Under the pieces are notes generated by a model. The model saw only the letters and a program-made list of their open reading frames with translations, was not told where the DNA came from and did no database searches. The position numbers were made by a program, and so were the translations under genes. Of a DNA stretch of 64,000 bases, positions 16,516 to 26,272 are shown piece after piece (the first letter of the stretch is position 1; the number at the start of each line of letters is the position of its first letter). This DNA comes from Aminobacter sp. AP02. GTDB lineage: Bacteria; Pseudomonadota; Alphaproteobacteria; Rhizobiales; Rhizobiaceae. The DNA is taken from NCBI RefSeq assembly GCF_003148805.1, contig NZ_QGGX01000022.1, positions 1 through 64,000 of the forward strand. Reading direction: 5' to 3'.

Positions 16516-16525
16516 AGGACGCGAG

Positions 16526-16549
16526 GGAAGGGGCGTTACCGCCCCTTCC
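16526..16549. terminator. bidirectional hairpin terminator
   Basis: A perfect 10-bp stem, GGAAGGGGCG / CGCCCCTTCC, with a TTAC loop. It lies between the converging 56-aa gene and the 693-aa membrane-protein gene. There is no long T-run on either side. Confidence 0.65.
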
Positions 16550-16576
16550 AGACGACGTACGGAAGGGCCAAAGGCG

Positions 16577-18658
16577 TTATCGTCCCTCGCGATACCACAT
16601 CGCGCCAAGCGCCAGCAGCAACAGGCCAAGCCCGAGGAACCCCCCGAACAACGGCACGCGCGACACCGACTTCAGCACGCTGTCGTTGGTGGTGCGGAAG
16701 CCGATCCAGTCCCGGCCGGAGGCTTCGGCGCTGCCGCGCACCGGCACCACGCTAGGCAGAGAGATGCCACCGGCAATGCTTGATATGCCGGTCGCTGCAA
16801 GCCTGCGAACGTCGCCGCCGGTTGCCTCAGTCGCTGGACGCAACACGTTTTCGGTCGATACGACATCGGCGAATTCCGGCGCGTTGATCGGGCCGACATG
16901 GGCCAGTGCCGTCAGGTCGCCGTTACCGACCTGGTACAGCCCGATTTCACTAGTCTCGACGCTGCCGGTGAAAATGCCTGGCTCGCTCTTGTTCAACTGC
17001 ACGTCGAGCGTCTTGCCCGAAGGTGTGATGATGCGCGCCGGGCCGGCTTCGTCGCGCATGGTCTGGCGGCGGATGTCCAGCATCATGCCGCGACCTTCCG
17101 CGGTCAGGCGTTCCTCTTCGAGTTCCGGCTCCTTCATCAGCCAATGGGCGATGCGGCGATAGAGCGAGACATGCGGGCCGCCGCCCTCGTATCCGCGTGC
17201 CCACAGCCAGCCCTGATCGGACAGGAACATGCCGACGCGGCCTTCGCCCTTGCGGTCCAGCAACAGCAGCGGCTTGTCGTCCGCGCCCTTCATCACGACT
17301 TCGCCTTCAGGCTGTTCGATGCCGATCTGGCGGAACCAGCGGCTCCAGCGCGGCGGCTCCTGGGCCGAGCCTTCGAGGCCGCGCGTCACCGGGTGGCGCT
17401 GGCCGAGCTCGGTCAGGCGCGGATAAAATGGCTTTTCCATCACGTCGCCATTGGGCATGGCGGGCAGGGCGGAAATCAGCGGCGTGTTGGCGATCGACTG
17501 GTCGCCTGCATATTCGGGGCCAGCCGCAATCAAAAGCGCTCCGCCCTTTTCTACATACTCGGCTATGTAGTCATAATAGAGCAGCGGCAGCACATCGCGG
17601 TGCTGGTAGCGATCGAAGATGATCAGGTCGAAGTCGTGGATGCGCTCGACAAACAGTTCGCGCGTCGGAAAGGCAATCAGCGACAGCTCGTTGATGGGGG
17701 TGCCATCCTGCTTTTCCGGCGGACGCAGGATGGTGAAATGCACGAGGTCGACCGAGGCGTCCGACTTCAGCAGGTTGCGCCAGGTGCGCTCGCCTGCGTG
17801 TGGTTCGCCCGAGACCAGCAGAACGCGCAGGTTTTCGCGAATGCCGTCGACAAGTGCGATGGCGCGGTTGTTGGTGTCGGTCAGTTCGCCCGGAACGCGG
17901 TCGATCGACAGCTCGACGATATTGCGTCCGGCGCTCGGAACGGTGATCTGCAGCGGCATTTCCTGGCCGATGAAGGCGCGCTGGACCGAAACCTGATTGC
18001 CGTTGATCGACACCCGGACATCGACTGCGCCGGCCTCGCCGCCGGTGTCGATCACTCGGTAGGTCATGTCGAGCGGCTTGCCGACGATGCCGAAGCGCGG
18101 CGCGCTTTCGAAGCGGATACGGCGGTCGCGTTCACCGTCTTCACCGGTAATCAGGGCATGCAGTGGGCCGTTGATCGCCGGTGCCCCCGGCACGTCATGC
18201 ACCTGGCCGTCGGTGACCATCACCGCGCCGCCGATACGCGAAGGCGGCACGTCGCGGAACGCACTTTCGAGCGCTGCAAACAGGCGTGTTTCGGTGCGGT
18301 CGTCGGCGGCGTCGGCGCGACCCGCCTCGACTACGCGCACCTCGAACTGGCGGAAGCGCGCCAGCCGCTCCTTCAGCCCTTCGAGCGCTGCATTGGTCTG
18401 GGACGTGCGGTCGCCGATGTCCTGGCTCTGGCTGCGATCGACGACGATGGCGACCACGCTCTTCAGCGGCTCGCGCTCCTCGTCGAGGATCACGGGGTTG
18501 GCCAGTGCCAGTCCCAGCGCTGCAAGCGCGAGCAGCCGCAGCCACCCGCCACGCTGGCGGAACCACACGCCAACGAGCGCGAGCAGAGCGAGCGGCACAA
18601 GCAGCATTGCCAGAAGCGGCCACGACAACAAGGGTTCGAAGGCGACTGACCAGTTCAT
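16577..18658 (-). CDS. membrane protein of the moxR operon (glutamine amidotransferase-like, COG5426 type)
   Basis: 693 aa. Two N-terminal membrane segments (about 10-30 and 38-57) and one near the C-terminus (about 665-685) flank a large soluble part. The start of that part (VVAIVVDRSQSQDIGDR) looks like a degenerate VWA/MIDAS region, and the middle (FDLIIFDRYQHRDVL, GGALLIAAGPEY) like a glutamine-amidotransferase-like fold. It is the last gene of a tight four-gene operon with MoxR, DUF58 and DUF4159 proteins, a Bat-like envelope-stress arrangement. Its start lies 1 bp from the preceding stop. Exact role unknown. Confidence 0.8.
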   Translation of the reverse strand: MNWSVAFEPLLSWPLLAMLLVPLALLALVGVWFRQRGGWLRLLALAALGLALANPVILDEEREPLKSVVAIVVDRSQSQDIGDRTSQTNAALEGLKERLARFRQFEVRVVEAGRADAADDRTETRLFAALESAFRDVPPSRIGGAVMVTDGQVHDVPGAPAINGPLHALITGEDGERDRRIRFESAPRFGIVGKPLDMTYRVIDTGGEAGAVDVRVSINGNQVSVQRAFIGQEMPLQITVPSAGRNIVELSIDRVPGELTDTNNRAIALVDGIRENLRVLLVSGEPHAGERTWRNLLKSDASVDLVHFTILRPPEKQDGTPINELSLIAFPTRELFVERIHDFDLIIFDRYQHRDVLPLLYYDYIAEYVEKGGALLIAAGPEYAGDQSIANTPLISALPAMPNGDVMEKPFYPRLTELGQRHPVTRGLEGSAQEPPRWSRWFRQIGIEQPEGEVVMKGADDKPLLLLDRKGEGRVGMFLSDQGWLWARGYEGGGPHVSLYRRIAHWLMKEPELEEERLTAEGRGMMLDIRRQTMRDEAGPARIITPSGKTLDVQLNKSEPGIFTGSVETSEIGLYQVGNGDLTALAHVGPINAPEFADVVSTENVLRPATEATGGDVRRLAATGISSIAGGISLPSVVPVRGSAEASGRDWIGFRTTNDSVLKSVSRVPLFGGFLGLGLLLLALGAMWYREGR

Positions 18659-18659
18659 G

Positions 18660-21479
18660 CTACTGCCCCAGCCGTTCGAGCAGCACAGGCACGTGCACCT
18701 GGTCGGATTTGTAGTTGCCGGTCAGCATGTACATCATGATGTTGACGCCGGCGCGCAACGCGTAGACGCGCTGCATCGGATCGGACGGCACTGTCGGCAG
18801 CATTGGGTCGCCGTTCTCGTCGACGGCCCAGGCGCCGGCTAAGTCGTTGGCGGTGATCATGATCGGGGTGACGCCGTCGCCGGTGCGGACCGGGCGGCCC
18901 TCGGCATTCGACGCTTCGAGCGAGGCCTCGACCCAGAGCGGGCTGCCATTGAAGCGGCCGGGAAATTCGGGAAGGATGAAGAACGCCTTGGTCAGCACGT
19001 GATCGGCCGGCACCGGCTCCAGCGGCGGCACGTTGAGATTGGAAAGGATATCGCGCAGCCGCTCGGTGGCGGGGCTGGTCGAATCCTCGCCGATGCCGTT
19101 GGCGAACTGGTCGCGCGTATCGAACAGCACCGTGCCGCCCTGCTTCATGTAGGCATCCACGCGGGCAATCGCCGCCTCGCTGGGCATGGGTGCGGCCGGA
19201 TCGATCGGCCAGTAGATCAGCGGGTAGAAGGCGAGTTCGTCCTTGGCGATGTCGACGCCTGCCGGCTCGCCGGGTTCGAGGGCCGTCTTTTCGATCAGGT
19301 ACTGGGTCAGCCCGGCAATGCCGGCCCGGCTGATCGCATCGACGGAGGCTTCTCCGGTCAACACATAGGCGATGCGGGTGCGTGAGATCGCCTCGACCGC
19401 TTCGAGGTCGCCGGGCTTGGAATCGTCGGCGCGGGCGAGGTCGGGCTGCGCAAGCAGAGCGCCGAGGCACAGCAGGACTGCCGCCGTGGTGCCGGCCGTC
19501 CGCGCCCGCCTGCTGCGCGAGAACATGCCGCCCATCCACAGAACGGCGAGCGTGTCGAGCGCCATCAATGCCAGTGCTGCTGCCATGAGCGGGCCTTTCA
19601 GATCGCGCGATTCGTCGAAAGCGTAGCGTATTTCGGTCACCGGTGCCGAAACCTGCGGGCGCACCAGGGGTGCAAGCGCGCTGTCGGCCTTGAGAAGATT
19701 ATGCGCAAGCACCCCTTCTTCGCTGCCATAGAGGCCGGGCGGGTTTTCCAGCGTGACGGGCAGGGCGGCTGCGCTGGCCAGAAGCGGGCGGGCATCGGGC
19801 GTCGGCGGCACGATCCTCGCGTCGGCGGATATCATCCGGTAGGGCGCCAGCGATGAAGGTTTGCCCTCGGCACCGGCTGTCGCCGTGCCCTGGTTGCGCG
19901 ACAGCTGCACGATGCGGCGCAGCATCTCGACGAAGCTGCCCGAGATCGGCAGGTTCGACCATGTCGCTTGTGGCGCGATGTGGAACAGAACCAGCGTGCC
20001 CTTGCCGCGCTTCGCACCGGTCACCAGCGGCGTGCCGTCGGCGAGGTTGGCCCAGGTGCTGGCAGCAAGATCGGGCGTCGGCTCGGCGAGAACCTGGCGG
20101 CTGACCGTCACTTCGTTGGGCGGCGACAGGTCCGCGAACGGGCCAGTGCCCGGGAAGTCCGAGACGGGTTGCGGTGCTGTCCACGACAGGGCGCCGCCAA
20201 GCGAGCGTTCGCCGAGCCTCAGCCTCACCGGCAACAGGTCCTCGTCATTGCCGGCGGCAGCGAGGCGGGAGCCAGCGAAACGCACAAGCGTGCCGCCGTC
20301 GTTCAGCCATTTCAGCAGCTTCTCGCGTGCCTGTGGCGGAATGGTGCCGACATCGGCCATGACGATCATCGCCGGCTTCAGGTCGATCAGCTGCGGGATC
20401 GCCTCGGCGAGATCGGAACTCGTGGGTTCACTCAGGTCGGCGAAGGGTTCGAGCGCGCGGCGGATGTAGTAGAGCGGCGCCAGAAGCGGCTGTGACTCGT
20501 CGGCGTCGGACTGCGACAGCAGCCCAACGCGACGACGCTTCGAGCTGTCGTCGAGGACGCGCACCGCGCCCGCCTGGGCCTGGCCGTCGAGCGCGATCGA
20601 GGCGAAATCGTTGCGCAGTTCGAACGGCACCGTCATCGTTCCCTTTGCGACCGTCTCGCCGGGCGCGAAGGTCAGGGTAGCGTCGGCGATGCGGCGGCCC
20701 TTGTCGTCGAAGGCGCCGGCTGTCACCGCACTCGGTGCGGGGTCGCCCGGCGCGCGTATGGCGGTGAGGGCAAAGCCGTCCATTTCATTTTCCGCGGACG
20801 TCAGGCCCTTGACGTCGAGCCGGTCGGGCGAAGCCCACAGCACATTGGCCGGGTTCTGGCCGAGAAGTGTCGAAAACGCCTGCTCGTCGCCAGGATTGGC
20901 CAGCCCGTCATCGAGGACGGCGACGCTCGTGCCGGGCAGCGTCGCGAGCACGGACGCAACACGGGCATAGACCGCACCCCGGTCGGTTGGCACCGGGCGG
21001 GGCTCGGCGGCGCGCAACCTGTCGAGCGCTCGCTGCGCATCGAAGGGGCCAATCTCGGCATTCGGCTTTTCGGCGGTGAAGGCCAAGACCACCGGTTGGG
21101 CGGCGGCTCCGGCGTCCGCGATCAGCCGCTCGGCGGTTGCCGTGCGGCGCTTCCAGTCCGGCGCGCTCGCCCAGCCATTGTCGACCACCAACGCAAGGGC
21201 AGCACCACCCGTCGGCAGCTTCTCACGCGGGTTGAAGATTGGCTCGGCCAGCGCAAGAACCACGAGTGCCGCCATCAGCAGGCGCAGCAGCGTCAGCCAC
21301 CACGGGCTTTGGTGCGGCGTCTCTTCCTTCCTGAACACCCGCGCAAGGATCTTCAGCGGCGGGAAAATTTCCGCCTGGGGCTTGGGCGGGGTCAGCCTCA
21401 GCAGCCACCAGATGACGGGCAGCGCCAACAGGCCCCACAGCACCGCCGGAAGTCCGAACGAAAGTGGCAGCCAGGTCAT
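18660..21479 (-). CDS. DUF4159 / BatA-like membrane protein
   Basis: 939 aa from MTWLPLSFGLPAVLWGLLAL; the ATG overlaps the upstream stop by 4 bp. The N-terminus is BatA-like, with two membrane segments (about 5-25 and 58-78) and RLTPPKPQAEIFPPLKIL between. A large extracytoplasmic region follows, further membrane segments lie near 645-700, and the C-terminal about 200 residues match DUF4159 (LAFYPLIYWPID, KQGGTVLFDTRDQF, PGRFNGSPLWVE). Together with MoxR and DUF58 this forms a complex of unknown function in many proteobacteria. Confidence 0.88.
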   Translation of the reverse strand: MTWLPLSFGLPAVLWGLLALPVIWWLLRLTPPKPQAEIFPPLKILARVFRKEETPHQSPWWLTLLRLLMAALVVLALAEPIFNPREKLPTGGAALALVVDNGWASAPDWKRRTATAERLIADAGAAAQPVVLAFTAEKPNAEIGPFDAQRALDRLRAAEPRPVPTDRGAVYARVASVLATLPGTSVAVLDDGLANPGDEQAFSTLLGQNPANVLWASPDRLDVKGLTSAENEMDGFALTAIRAPGDPAPSAVTAGAFDDKGRRIADATLTFAPGETVAKGTMTVPFELRNDFASIALDGQAQAGAVRVLDDSSKRRRVGLLSQSDADESQPLLAPLYYIRRALEPFADLSEPTSSDLAEAIPQLIDLKPAMIVMADVGTIPPQAREKLLKWLNDGGTLVRFAGSRLAAAGNDEDLLPVRLRLGERSLGGALSWTAPQPVSDFPGTGPFADLSPPNEVTVSRQVLAEPTPDLAASTWANLADGTPLVTGAKRGKGTLVLFHIAPQATWSNLPISGSFVEMLRRIVQLSRNQGTATAGAEGKPSSLAPYRMISADARIVPPTPDARPLLASAAALPVTLENPPGLYGSEEGVLAHNLLKADSALAPLVRPQVSAPVTEIRYAFDESRDLKGPLMAAALALMALDTLAVLWMGGMFSRSRRARTAGTTAAVLLCLGALLAQPDLARADDSKPGDLEAVEAISRTRIAYVLTGEASVDAISRAGIAGLTQYLIEKTALEPGEPAGVDIAKDELAFYPLIYWPIDPAAPMPSEAAIARVDAYMKQGGTVLFDTRDQFANGIGEDSTSPATERLRDILSNLNVPPLEPVPADHVLTKAFFILPEFPGRFNGSPLWVEASLEASNAEGRPVRTGDGVTPIMITANDLAGAWAVDENGDPMLPTVPSDPMQRVYALRAGVNIMMYMLTGNYKSDQVHVPVLLERLGQ

Positions 21480-22390
21480 CGGCGCCCTCCCGGTCCGTGG
21501 CCTTCGGCTGTCAGGGCCAGATGCACATGCACCAGCGCTTCGGAGGCGAGACGGTCGGTGTGGTTGACCGTATAGCTCCAGCCGAGCCGCTTGCACCAGG
21601 CGGCGAGTTCTTCGCGCCGCGCCGAATACAGATTGCGGTAGTCGTCGGCCAACTGCTCGGCGCGCCCGGCGGTCAGCTTGTCGCCGGTCTCGGGATCGGT
21701 GAACTCGGTGCGGCCCGAATAGGGGAAGCTCTCTTCGGCCGGGTCGGCCACCTCGATCAGGTGGGCGCGCGCACCGTGCCGTGCCAGCGTGTCGAGCCAG
21801 GCCATCGTCTCTTCGACCGGGTCGAGGAAGTCACCGATGATGACGATGTCGGAAAAGCGGCGCACGCTCGAAAGATCGGGCCGCCCCGGCAGCGATACCG
21901 CCTGGGCGAGATGCGAGCCGAGCCGCTCGGCGCCGTTGCGGGCGCTGAACGGGTCGGTCAGGCCGGGCCAGGCGATGCGCTCGCCGCTGCGCGACAAAAG
22001 CTCGGCCAGCGCGAAAACCAGCACCAGCGCGCGCGATTCCTTCGAAACGGTCGCGGTCTTCGACTTGTAGAGCATCGACGGCGACAGGTCCGCCCACAGC
22101 CACACGGTGTGGGCTGCTTCCCATTCGCGGTCGCGGACATAGGTATGGTCGTCCCGGGCCGAGCGGCGCCAGTCGATGCGGGCCATCGTTTCGCCCTGCA
22201 CATAGGGCCGGAACTGCCAGAAATTCTCGCCGATGCCGCGCTTCTTGCGGCCGTGCCAGCCGGCGATGACCGTGTTGACTATGCGGCGGGCCTCTACCAA
22301 CAGGTCAGGCACCAGCGAGGCGCGCAGCCTGCCGCGGGCAAGCGCATCGCTGGTCGCAACCGGTGCCGAGGCCTCGCCGATGCGCGCCAT
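21476..22390 (-). CDS. DUF58 domain protein
   Basis: 304 aa, soluble. The DUF58 signature is visible: GENFWQFRPYVQGETMARIDW (about 53-73) and DWRRSARDDHTYVRDRE, followed by a VWA-like core (LWADLSPSMLYKS; DIVIIGDFLDP). DUF58 proteins are partners of MoxR ATPases. The start overlaps the moxR stop by one base (TGATG) and the 3' end overlaps the DUF4159 gene by 4 bp, so all are translationally coupled. Confidence 0.92.
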   Translation of the reverse strand: MARIGEASAPVATSDALARGRLRASLVPDLLVEARRIVNTVIAGWHGRKKRGIGENFWQFRPYVQGETMARIDWRRSARDDHTYVRDREWEAAHTVWLWADLSPSMLYKSKTATVSKESRALVLVFALAELLSRSGERIAWPGLTDPFSARNGAERLGSHLAQAVSLPGRPDLSSVRRFSDIVIIGDFLDPVEETMAWLDTLARHGARAHLIEVADPAEESFPYSGRTEFTDPETGDKLTAGRAEQLADDYRNLYSARREELAAWCKRLGWSYTVNHTDRLASEALVHVHLALTAEGHGPGGRR

Positions 22391-23394
22391 CAGATTTCCT
22401 TGGCTAGTCTGGCCACTACGTCGCGGACCGTCATGCCCTCGGCGCGAGCGGCGAAGCTCAGCGCCATGCGGTGCTGCAGCACCGGTTCGGCCAGTGCGCG
22501 GATGTCGTCGATCGACGGTGCAAGCCGTCCGTCATAAAGCGCGCGCGCCCTGGCGCACAGGGTCAGCGCCTGGCTTGCGCGTGGGCCGGGTCCCCACGAG
22601 ACATGCTTGTCGGTTTCGGCATTGCCCTGGCCCGGACGCGCCGAACGCACCAGCTTGAGGATCGCTTCGACCACGCTTTCCGGTACAGGCATGCGCCGGA
22701 TCAGCTGCTGGATATCCTTCAGCCGCTCGGGGTCGAGTACGTTTTGCGCCTTGGCGTCCTCGAGGCCGGTGGTTTCCAAAAGGATGCGCCGCTCGGCGTC
22801 GACGTCGGGGTAAAGGATATCGATCTGCATCAGGAAGCGGTCGAGCTGGGCTTCTGGCAGGGGATAGGTGCCTTCCTGCTCCAGCGGGTTCTGGGTCGCC
22901 AGCACATGGAACGGGGCGGGCAGGTCGTAGCGCTCGCCGGCAACAGTGATGTGATACTCCTGCATCGACTGCAAAAGCGCCGATTGCGTGCGCGGGCTGG
23001 CGCGGTTGATCTCGTCGGCCATCAACAGCTGGGCGAAGATCGGGCCCGGAATGAAGCGGAACGAGCGTTTGCCCTGTTCGTCCTGCTCCATCACCTCCGA
23101 GCCCAGGATGTCGGACGGCATCAGGTCGGGCGTGAACTGGATGCGGCGTGAGTCGAGGCCCAGGACGATGCCGAGCGTTTCCACCAGCTTGGTCTTGGCG
23201 AGGCCCGGTACGCCGACAAGCAGCGCATGGCCACCGGCAAGCAGCGCCACCAGCGTACGTTCAATCACGCTTTCCTGGCCGAAGATGACGCGGCCGACCC
23301 CGGTGCGGACCTTGGCGATGTCGGCAAGCGCGCGTTCGGCCGCGGCGATCATCTCGGCCTCGGTCATTGCGGTTTCCTTGATCATCACGCTCAT
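22390..23394 (-). CDS. moxR: MoxR-family AAA+ ATPase
   Basis: 334 aa from MSVMIKETAMTEAEM. Walker A GVPGLAKT at 61-68, Walker B LLMADEIN at 123-130, the sensor-1 region ATQNPLEQEGTYPLPEAQLD and an arginine at the AQLDRF motif are all intact. MoxR ATPases act as chaperones for metal or VWA-protein partners; here the partners are presumably the DUF58 and DUF4159 products encoded just downstream. First gene of the operon. Confidence 0.95.
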   Translation of the reverse strand: MSVMIKETAMTEAEMIAAAERALADIAKVRTGVGRVIFGQESVIERTLVALLAGGHALLVGVPGLAKTKLVETLGIVLGLDSRRIQFTPDLMPSDILGSEVMEQDEQGKRSFRFIPGPIFAQLLMADEINRASPRTQSALLQSMQEYHITVAGERYDLPAPFHVLATQNPLEQEGTYPLPEAQLDRFLMQIDILYPDVDAERRILLETTGLEDAKAQNVLDPERLKDIQQLIRRMPVPESVVEAILKLVRSARPGQGNAETDKHVSWGPGPRASQALTLCARARALYDGRLAPSIDDIRALAEPVLQHRMALSFAARAEGMTVRDVVARLAKEI

Positions 23395-23707
23395 AGGGGC
23401 CGGATCCTTCTTCTGGGCATGGGCCTTGAAATCGAAAGCGATTCTCTGGCCACCATGCATAAACTCAAGATGCTACAGCATGTCTCTCGCGTCCATCCGG
23501 ACACGCCGCCAGCTCACCCAAATCTACCCTGGACGTTTGCCTCGCGGTCCAGCCCGTCGTCCATTTGGACGTGGTGGCTTCCGCCCAATCCCCTGAGGTC
23601 AAACCATCCTGGGCGTCGCGAATTCCCTGCCTGCACCTTGGCGAGGTCTTCGCGTTGAACTTAAATCACCCGCCTATGCTGACAAGCGCAACAACAGTGA
23701 CTATTTC
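23395..23707. other. divergent intergenic region
   Basis: 313 bp between the divergent moxR and DUF1285 genes; it should carry both promoters. I see no convincing ORF, repeat or operator. A TTGAAC at 23655 and a TATGCT at 23675 are only 14 bp apart, too close for a standard promoter. Confidence 0.4.
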
Positions 23708-24358
23708 GTGACCATGACCAGCGATCTGGACCACCAAGGCGAGGCGACATCGGAGCATGGGCTCGCCCGTGCCGGCGACACGGTAGGCCTGGAAGCGTTG
23801 ATCTCGCGGGCCGCCCGCGCCGGCAAGGGCCTGCCTCCGGTTGAACGCTGGAATCCCGATTTCTGCGGCGACCTGGACATGGAAATCAGGCCCGACGGCA
23901 CCTGGTTCTACCTGGGTACGCCGATCGGTCGCATGCCGCTTGTACAGCTGTTCTCGACGGTTCTGCGGAAAGATGAAGACGGCAGGACCTACCTCGTCAC
24001 TCCTGTGGAAAAGGTCGGCATCCGCGTCGTCGACGCCCATTTCGTCGCCGTCGAGATGAATGTCTTGGGCGAGGGCGCCGAGCAGGTCCTGACTTTCCGC
24101 ACCAATGTCGGCGATGTCGTCGAGGCCGGGCCTGAGCATCCGCTGCGCTTTGTCGACGAAGAAGAGACTGGCGGCCTCAAGCCGTATCTTCTGGTGCGCG
24201 GTCGGCTCGAGGCGTTGGTGGCGCGGCCAGTGATGTATGAGCTCATCGAGTACGGCGAATGCATCGAAATATCAGGCAAGGCGATGTTTTCGGTTCGCTC
24301 CAAGGGCCAGGTCTATCCGATCATGCCCTGGGACAGGCTGGAGCGGCTGAGCAAGTGA
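23708..24358 (+). CDS. DUF1285 family protein
   Basis: 216 aa (or 215 from the second Met). The family core is clear: PPVERWNPDFCGDLDMEIRP, GTWFYLGTPIGR, LVQLFSTVLRKDEDGRTYLV and TPVEKVGIRVVDAHF. Cytoplasmic, function unknown, with structural studies of the family showing two beta-rich domains. Its stop overlaps the start of the NUDIX gene (TGATG), so the three genes DUF1285, NUDIX and cca are coupled. Confidence 0.9.
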   Translation: MTMTSDLDHQGEATSEHGLARAGDTVGLEALISRAARAGKGLPPVERWNPDFCGDLDMEIRPDGTWFYLGTPIGRMPLVQLFSTVLRKDEDGRTYLVTPVEKVGIRVVDAHFVAVEMNVLGEGAEQVLTFRTNVGDVVEAGPEHPLRFVDEEETGGLKPYLLVRGRLEALVARPVMYELIEYGECIEISGKAMFSVRSKGQVYPIMPWDRLERLSK

Positions 24359-24990
24359 TGGTTCATTCCCGGGCAGCGCATTACTCGGCGCAGGATTTCC
24401 GCCAGCGCGCGGCGCAGGAGCATCTCAACGATGCCGTCGCCGAGTATGGCGACCACATGCTCAATCCCGATCTGCGCAAGATGATTGTCGAACAGCGGCT
24501 GCGCGATGCCGCCGTGCTCATCCCCGTCGTCGACCACGGCGATGCCTCGACCGTCATCCTCACCAAGCGCGCCGAAAAGCTTAAAAGCCACTCTGGCCAG
24601 ATCGCCTTTCCCGGTGGCCGCATCGACCCGACCGACCTGTCGCCAGAAGCGGCCGCACTGCGCGAGACATCAGAGGAAATCGGGCTAACCTCCGACCATA
24701 TCGAGATTATCGGGCGCTTGCCGGACTATGTCACCGGCAGCGGCTACCGCATTGCCCCGGTGCTTGGCATCGTTCGGCCCGGCTTTCATCTCAGTCTCAA
24801 CGCGGACGAGGTCGATGACATTTTCGAGGTGCCGCTCGGCTTCCTGATGGACCCGGCCAACCATGACCGCGCCAGCCGTACCTGGCAGGACCAGGAACGC
24901 TTCTTCTACGCCATGCCCTATGAAGAGCGATACATCTGGGGTGTCACCGCCGGCATCATCCGCGCGCTCTATGAAAGGCTCTACACATGA
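24358..24990 (+). CDS. NUDIX hydrolase, CoA pyrophosphatase type
   Basis: 210 aa from MVHSRAAHYSAQDFRQ. The NUDIX box of the NudL/YeaB class is intact: GQIAFPGGRIDPTDLSP then EAAALRETSEEIGL. These enzymes split CoA and related compounds. A 1-bp overlap joins it to the DUF1285 gene and a 4-bp overlap to cca. Confidence 0.9.
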   Translation: MVHSRAAHYSAQDFRQRAAQEHLNDAVAEYGDHMLNPDLRKMIVEQRLRDAAVLIPVVDHGDASTVILTKRAEKLKSHSGQIAFPGGRIDPTDLSPEAAALRETSEEIGLTSDHIEIIGRLPDYVTGSGYRIAPVLGIVRPGFHLSLNADEVDDIFEVPLGFLMDPANHDRASRTWQDQERFFYAMPYEERYIWGVTAGIIRALYERLYT

Positions 24991-26246
24991 GCACCTCGAT
25001 CGCCGGACAGGCTCAATGGTTTAGCGCTCCGTTGTTGCAGAAGCTGCTCGCGGCCCTCAACGCCGATGGCGAGGAGGCGCGTGTCGCCGGAGGTGCCGTG
25101 CGCAACGCATTGCTGGGCGCTCCGGTGGCCGATGTCGACATTGCCACCACCAATCTTCCCGAAGAGACTGTCCGCCGCGCCGAGGCTGCAGGCTTCAAGA
25201 CCGTGCCCACCGGCGCCGAGCACGGCACCATCACCGTCATCGCTGGAGGCAAGCCGTTCGAGGTCACCACCTTGCGTGCCGATGTCGAAACCGACGGACG
25301 CCGCGCCAAGGTCGCCTTCGGACGCGACTGGAAGGCGGACGCCGAGCGGCGCGACTTCACCATCAACGCCCTCTACGCCAAGGCCGACGGCACCGTCGTC
25401 GATCTGGTTGGCGGGCTTGCCGATCTCGAAAGCCGAACGCTGCGTTTCATCGGCGATGCCGAAACCCGCATCCGCGAGGACTATCTGCGCATTCTGCGCT
25501 TTTTCCGTTTCTTTGCCTGGTACGGCAAGGGTCGTCCCGATGCCGAAGGGCTCAAGGCGTGCGCGCGGCTGAAGGACGGACTTTCCCGCCTGTCGGCCGA
25601 GCGCGTCTGGTCGGAACTCAAGAAGCTGCTCTCGGCCCCCGATCCGTCGCGCGCGCTGTTGTGGATGCGTCAGGCCGGCGTGCTAACCGCAGCGCTGCCC
25701 GAAAGCGAGAAATGGGGCATAGACGCCATACATGCGCTCGTTCGCGCCGAGGGTGACCTCGGCTGGCCGGCCGATCCGCTGTTGCGGCTCCAAGCGATCG
25801 TGCCGCCGGATGCCGCGCGCATGAAGACGCTCGGCGACAGGCTCAGGCTATCCAACGCAGAGACCGACAGGCTGGTCCAGTGGGCGGCAACCGCCAAGAT
25901 CGAACCGGTGGTTACCGAAGGCGAGCTTGCCAAGCGGCTTTACCGCGGCAGCCTCGAAGGCATCAAGGACCGGTTGCGCCTAGATCTCGCTTCGGCGCGG
26001 GGCAGAGCCGAGCAGGACGACAAGGCGCTGATCGAAGCGGGCGGTTACTTTCGCCTGCTGGGTTTCGCCGAAAAATGGCAAAAGCCCGAGTTTCCGCTGC
26101 GCGGCGGCGATCTTGCGCAACTCGGCGTCGAGGGGGCGACGCTTGGAGCGCTGCTCAAGGGGCTGGAGGCCGAGTGGGTCGGCAGCGGTTTTTCGCTGGA
26201 TCGCGACGCGCTGCTCAAGCGCGCCGCCGACAGGCTGAAAGCCTGA
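24987..26246 (+). CDS. cca: CCA tRNA nucleotidyltransferase
   Basis: 419 aa. Nucleotidyltransferase core: RVAGGAVRNALLG (about 32-44) with the catalytic DVDIATT shortly after, then RRDFTINALYA and EDYLRILRFFRFFA. It repairs or adds the 3' CCA end of tRNAs. The C-terminal half is helical, as in bacterial class II enzymes. Last gene of the coupled DUF1285-NUDIX-cca operon. A 13-bp tandem duplication follows its stop codon. Confidence 0.95.
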   Translation: MSTSIAGQAQWFSAPLLQKLLAALNADGEEARVAGGAVRNALLGAPVADVDIATTNLPEETVRRAEAAGFKTVPTGAEHGTITVIAGGKPFEVTTLRADVETDGRRAKVAFGRDWKADAERRDFTINALYAKADGTVVDLVGGLADLESRTLRFIGDAETRIREDYLRILRFFRFFAWYGKGRPDAEGLKACARLKDGLSRLSAERVWSELKKLLSAPDPSRALLWMRQAGVLTAALPESEKWGIDAIHALVRAEGDLGWPADPLLRLQAIVPPDAARMKTLGDRLRLSNAETDRLVQWAATAKIEPVVTEGELAKRLYRGSLEGIKDRLRLDLASARGRAEQDDKALIEAGGYFRLLGFAEKWQKPEFPLRGGDLAQLGVEGATLGALLKGLEAEWVGSGFSLDRDALLKRAADRLKA

Positions 26247-26272
26247 TTCAGGCTACGTTTTCAGGCTACGTT
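26247..26272. repeat. 13-bp tandem duplication
   Basis: TTCAGGCTACGTT occurs twice in a row, at 26247-26259 and 26260-26272. The second copy carries the stop codon (TGA, minus strand) of the DUF1059 gene; the first lies just past the cca stop. A recent slippage duplication is the simple explanation. Confidence 0.85.

Noticed and set aside
16898-18649. 583-aa plus-strand ORF
   Set aside because: It is the antisense frame of the 693-aa membrane-protein gene.
23655-23680. Promoter TTGAAC/TATGCT upstream of the DUF1285 gene
   Set aside because: The spacing is only 14 bp, which is too short for a standard sigma-70 promoter.
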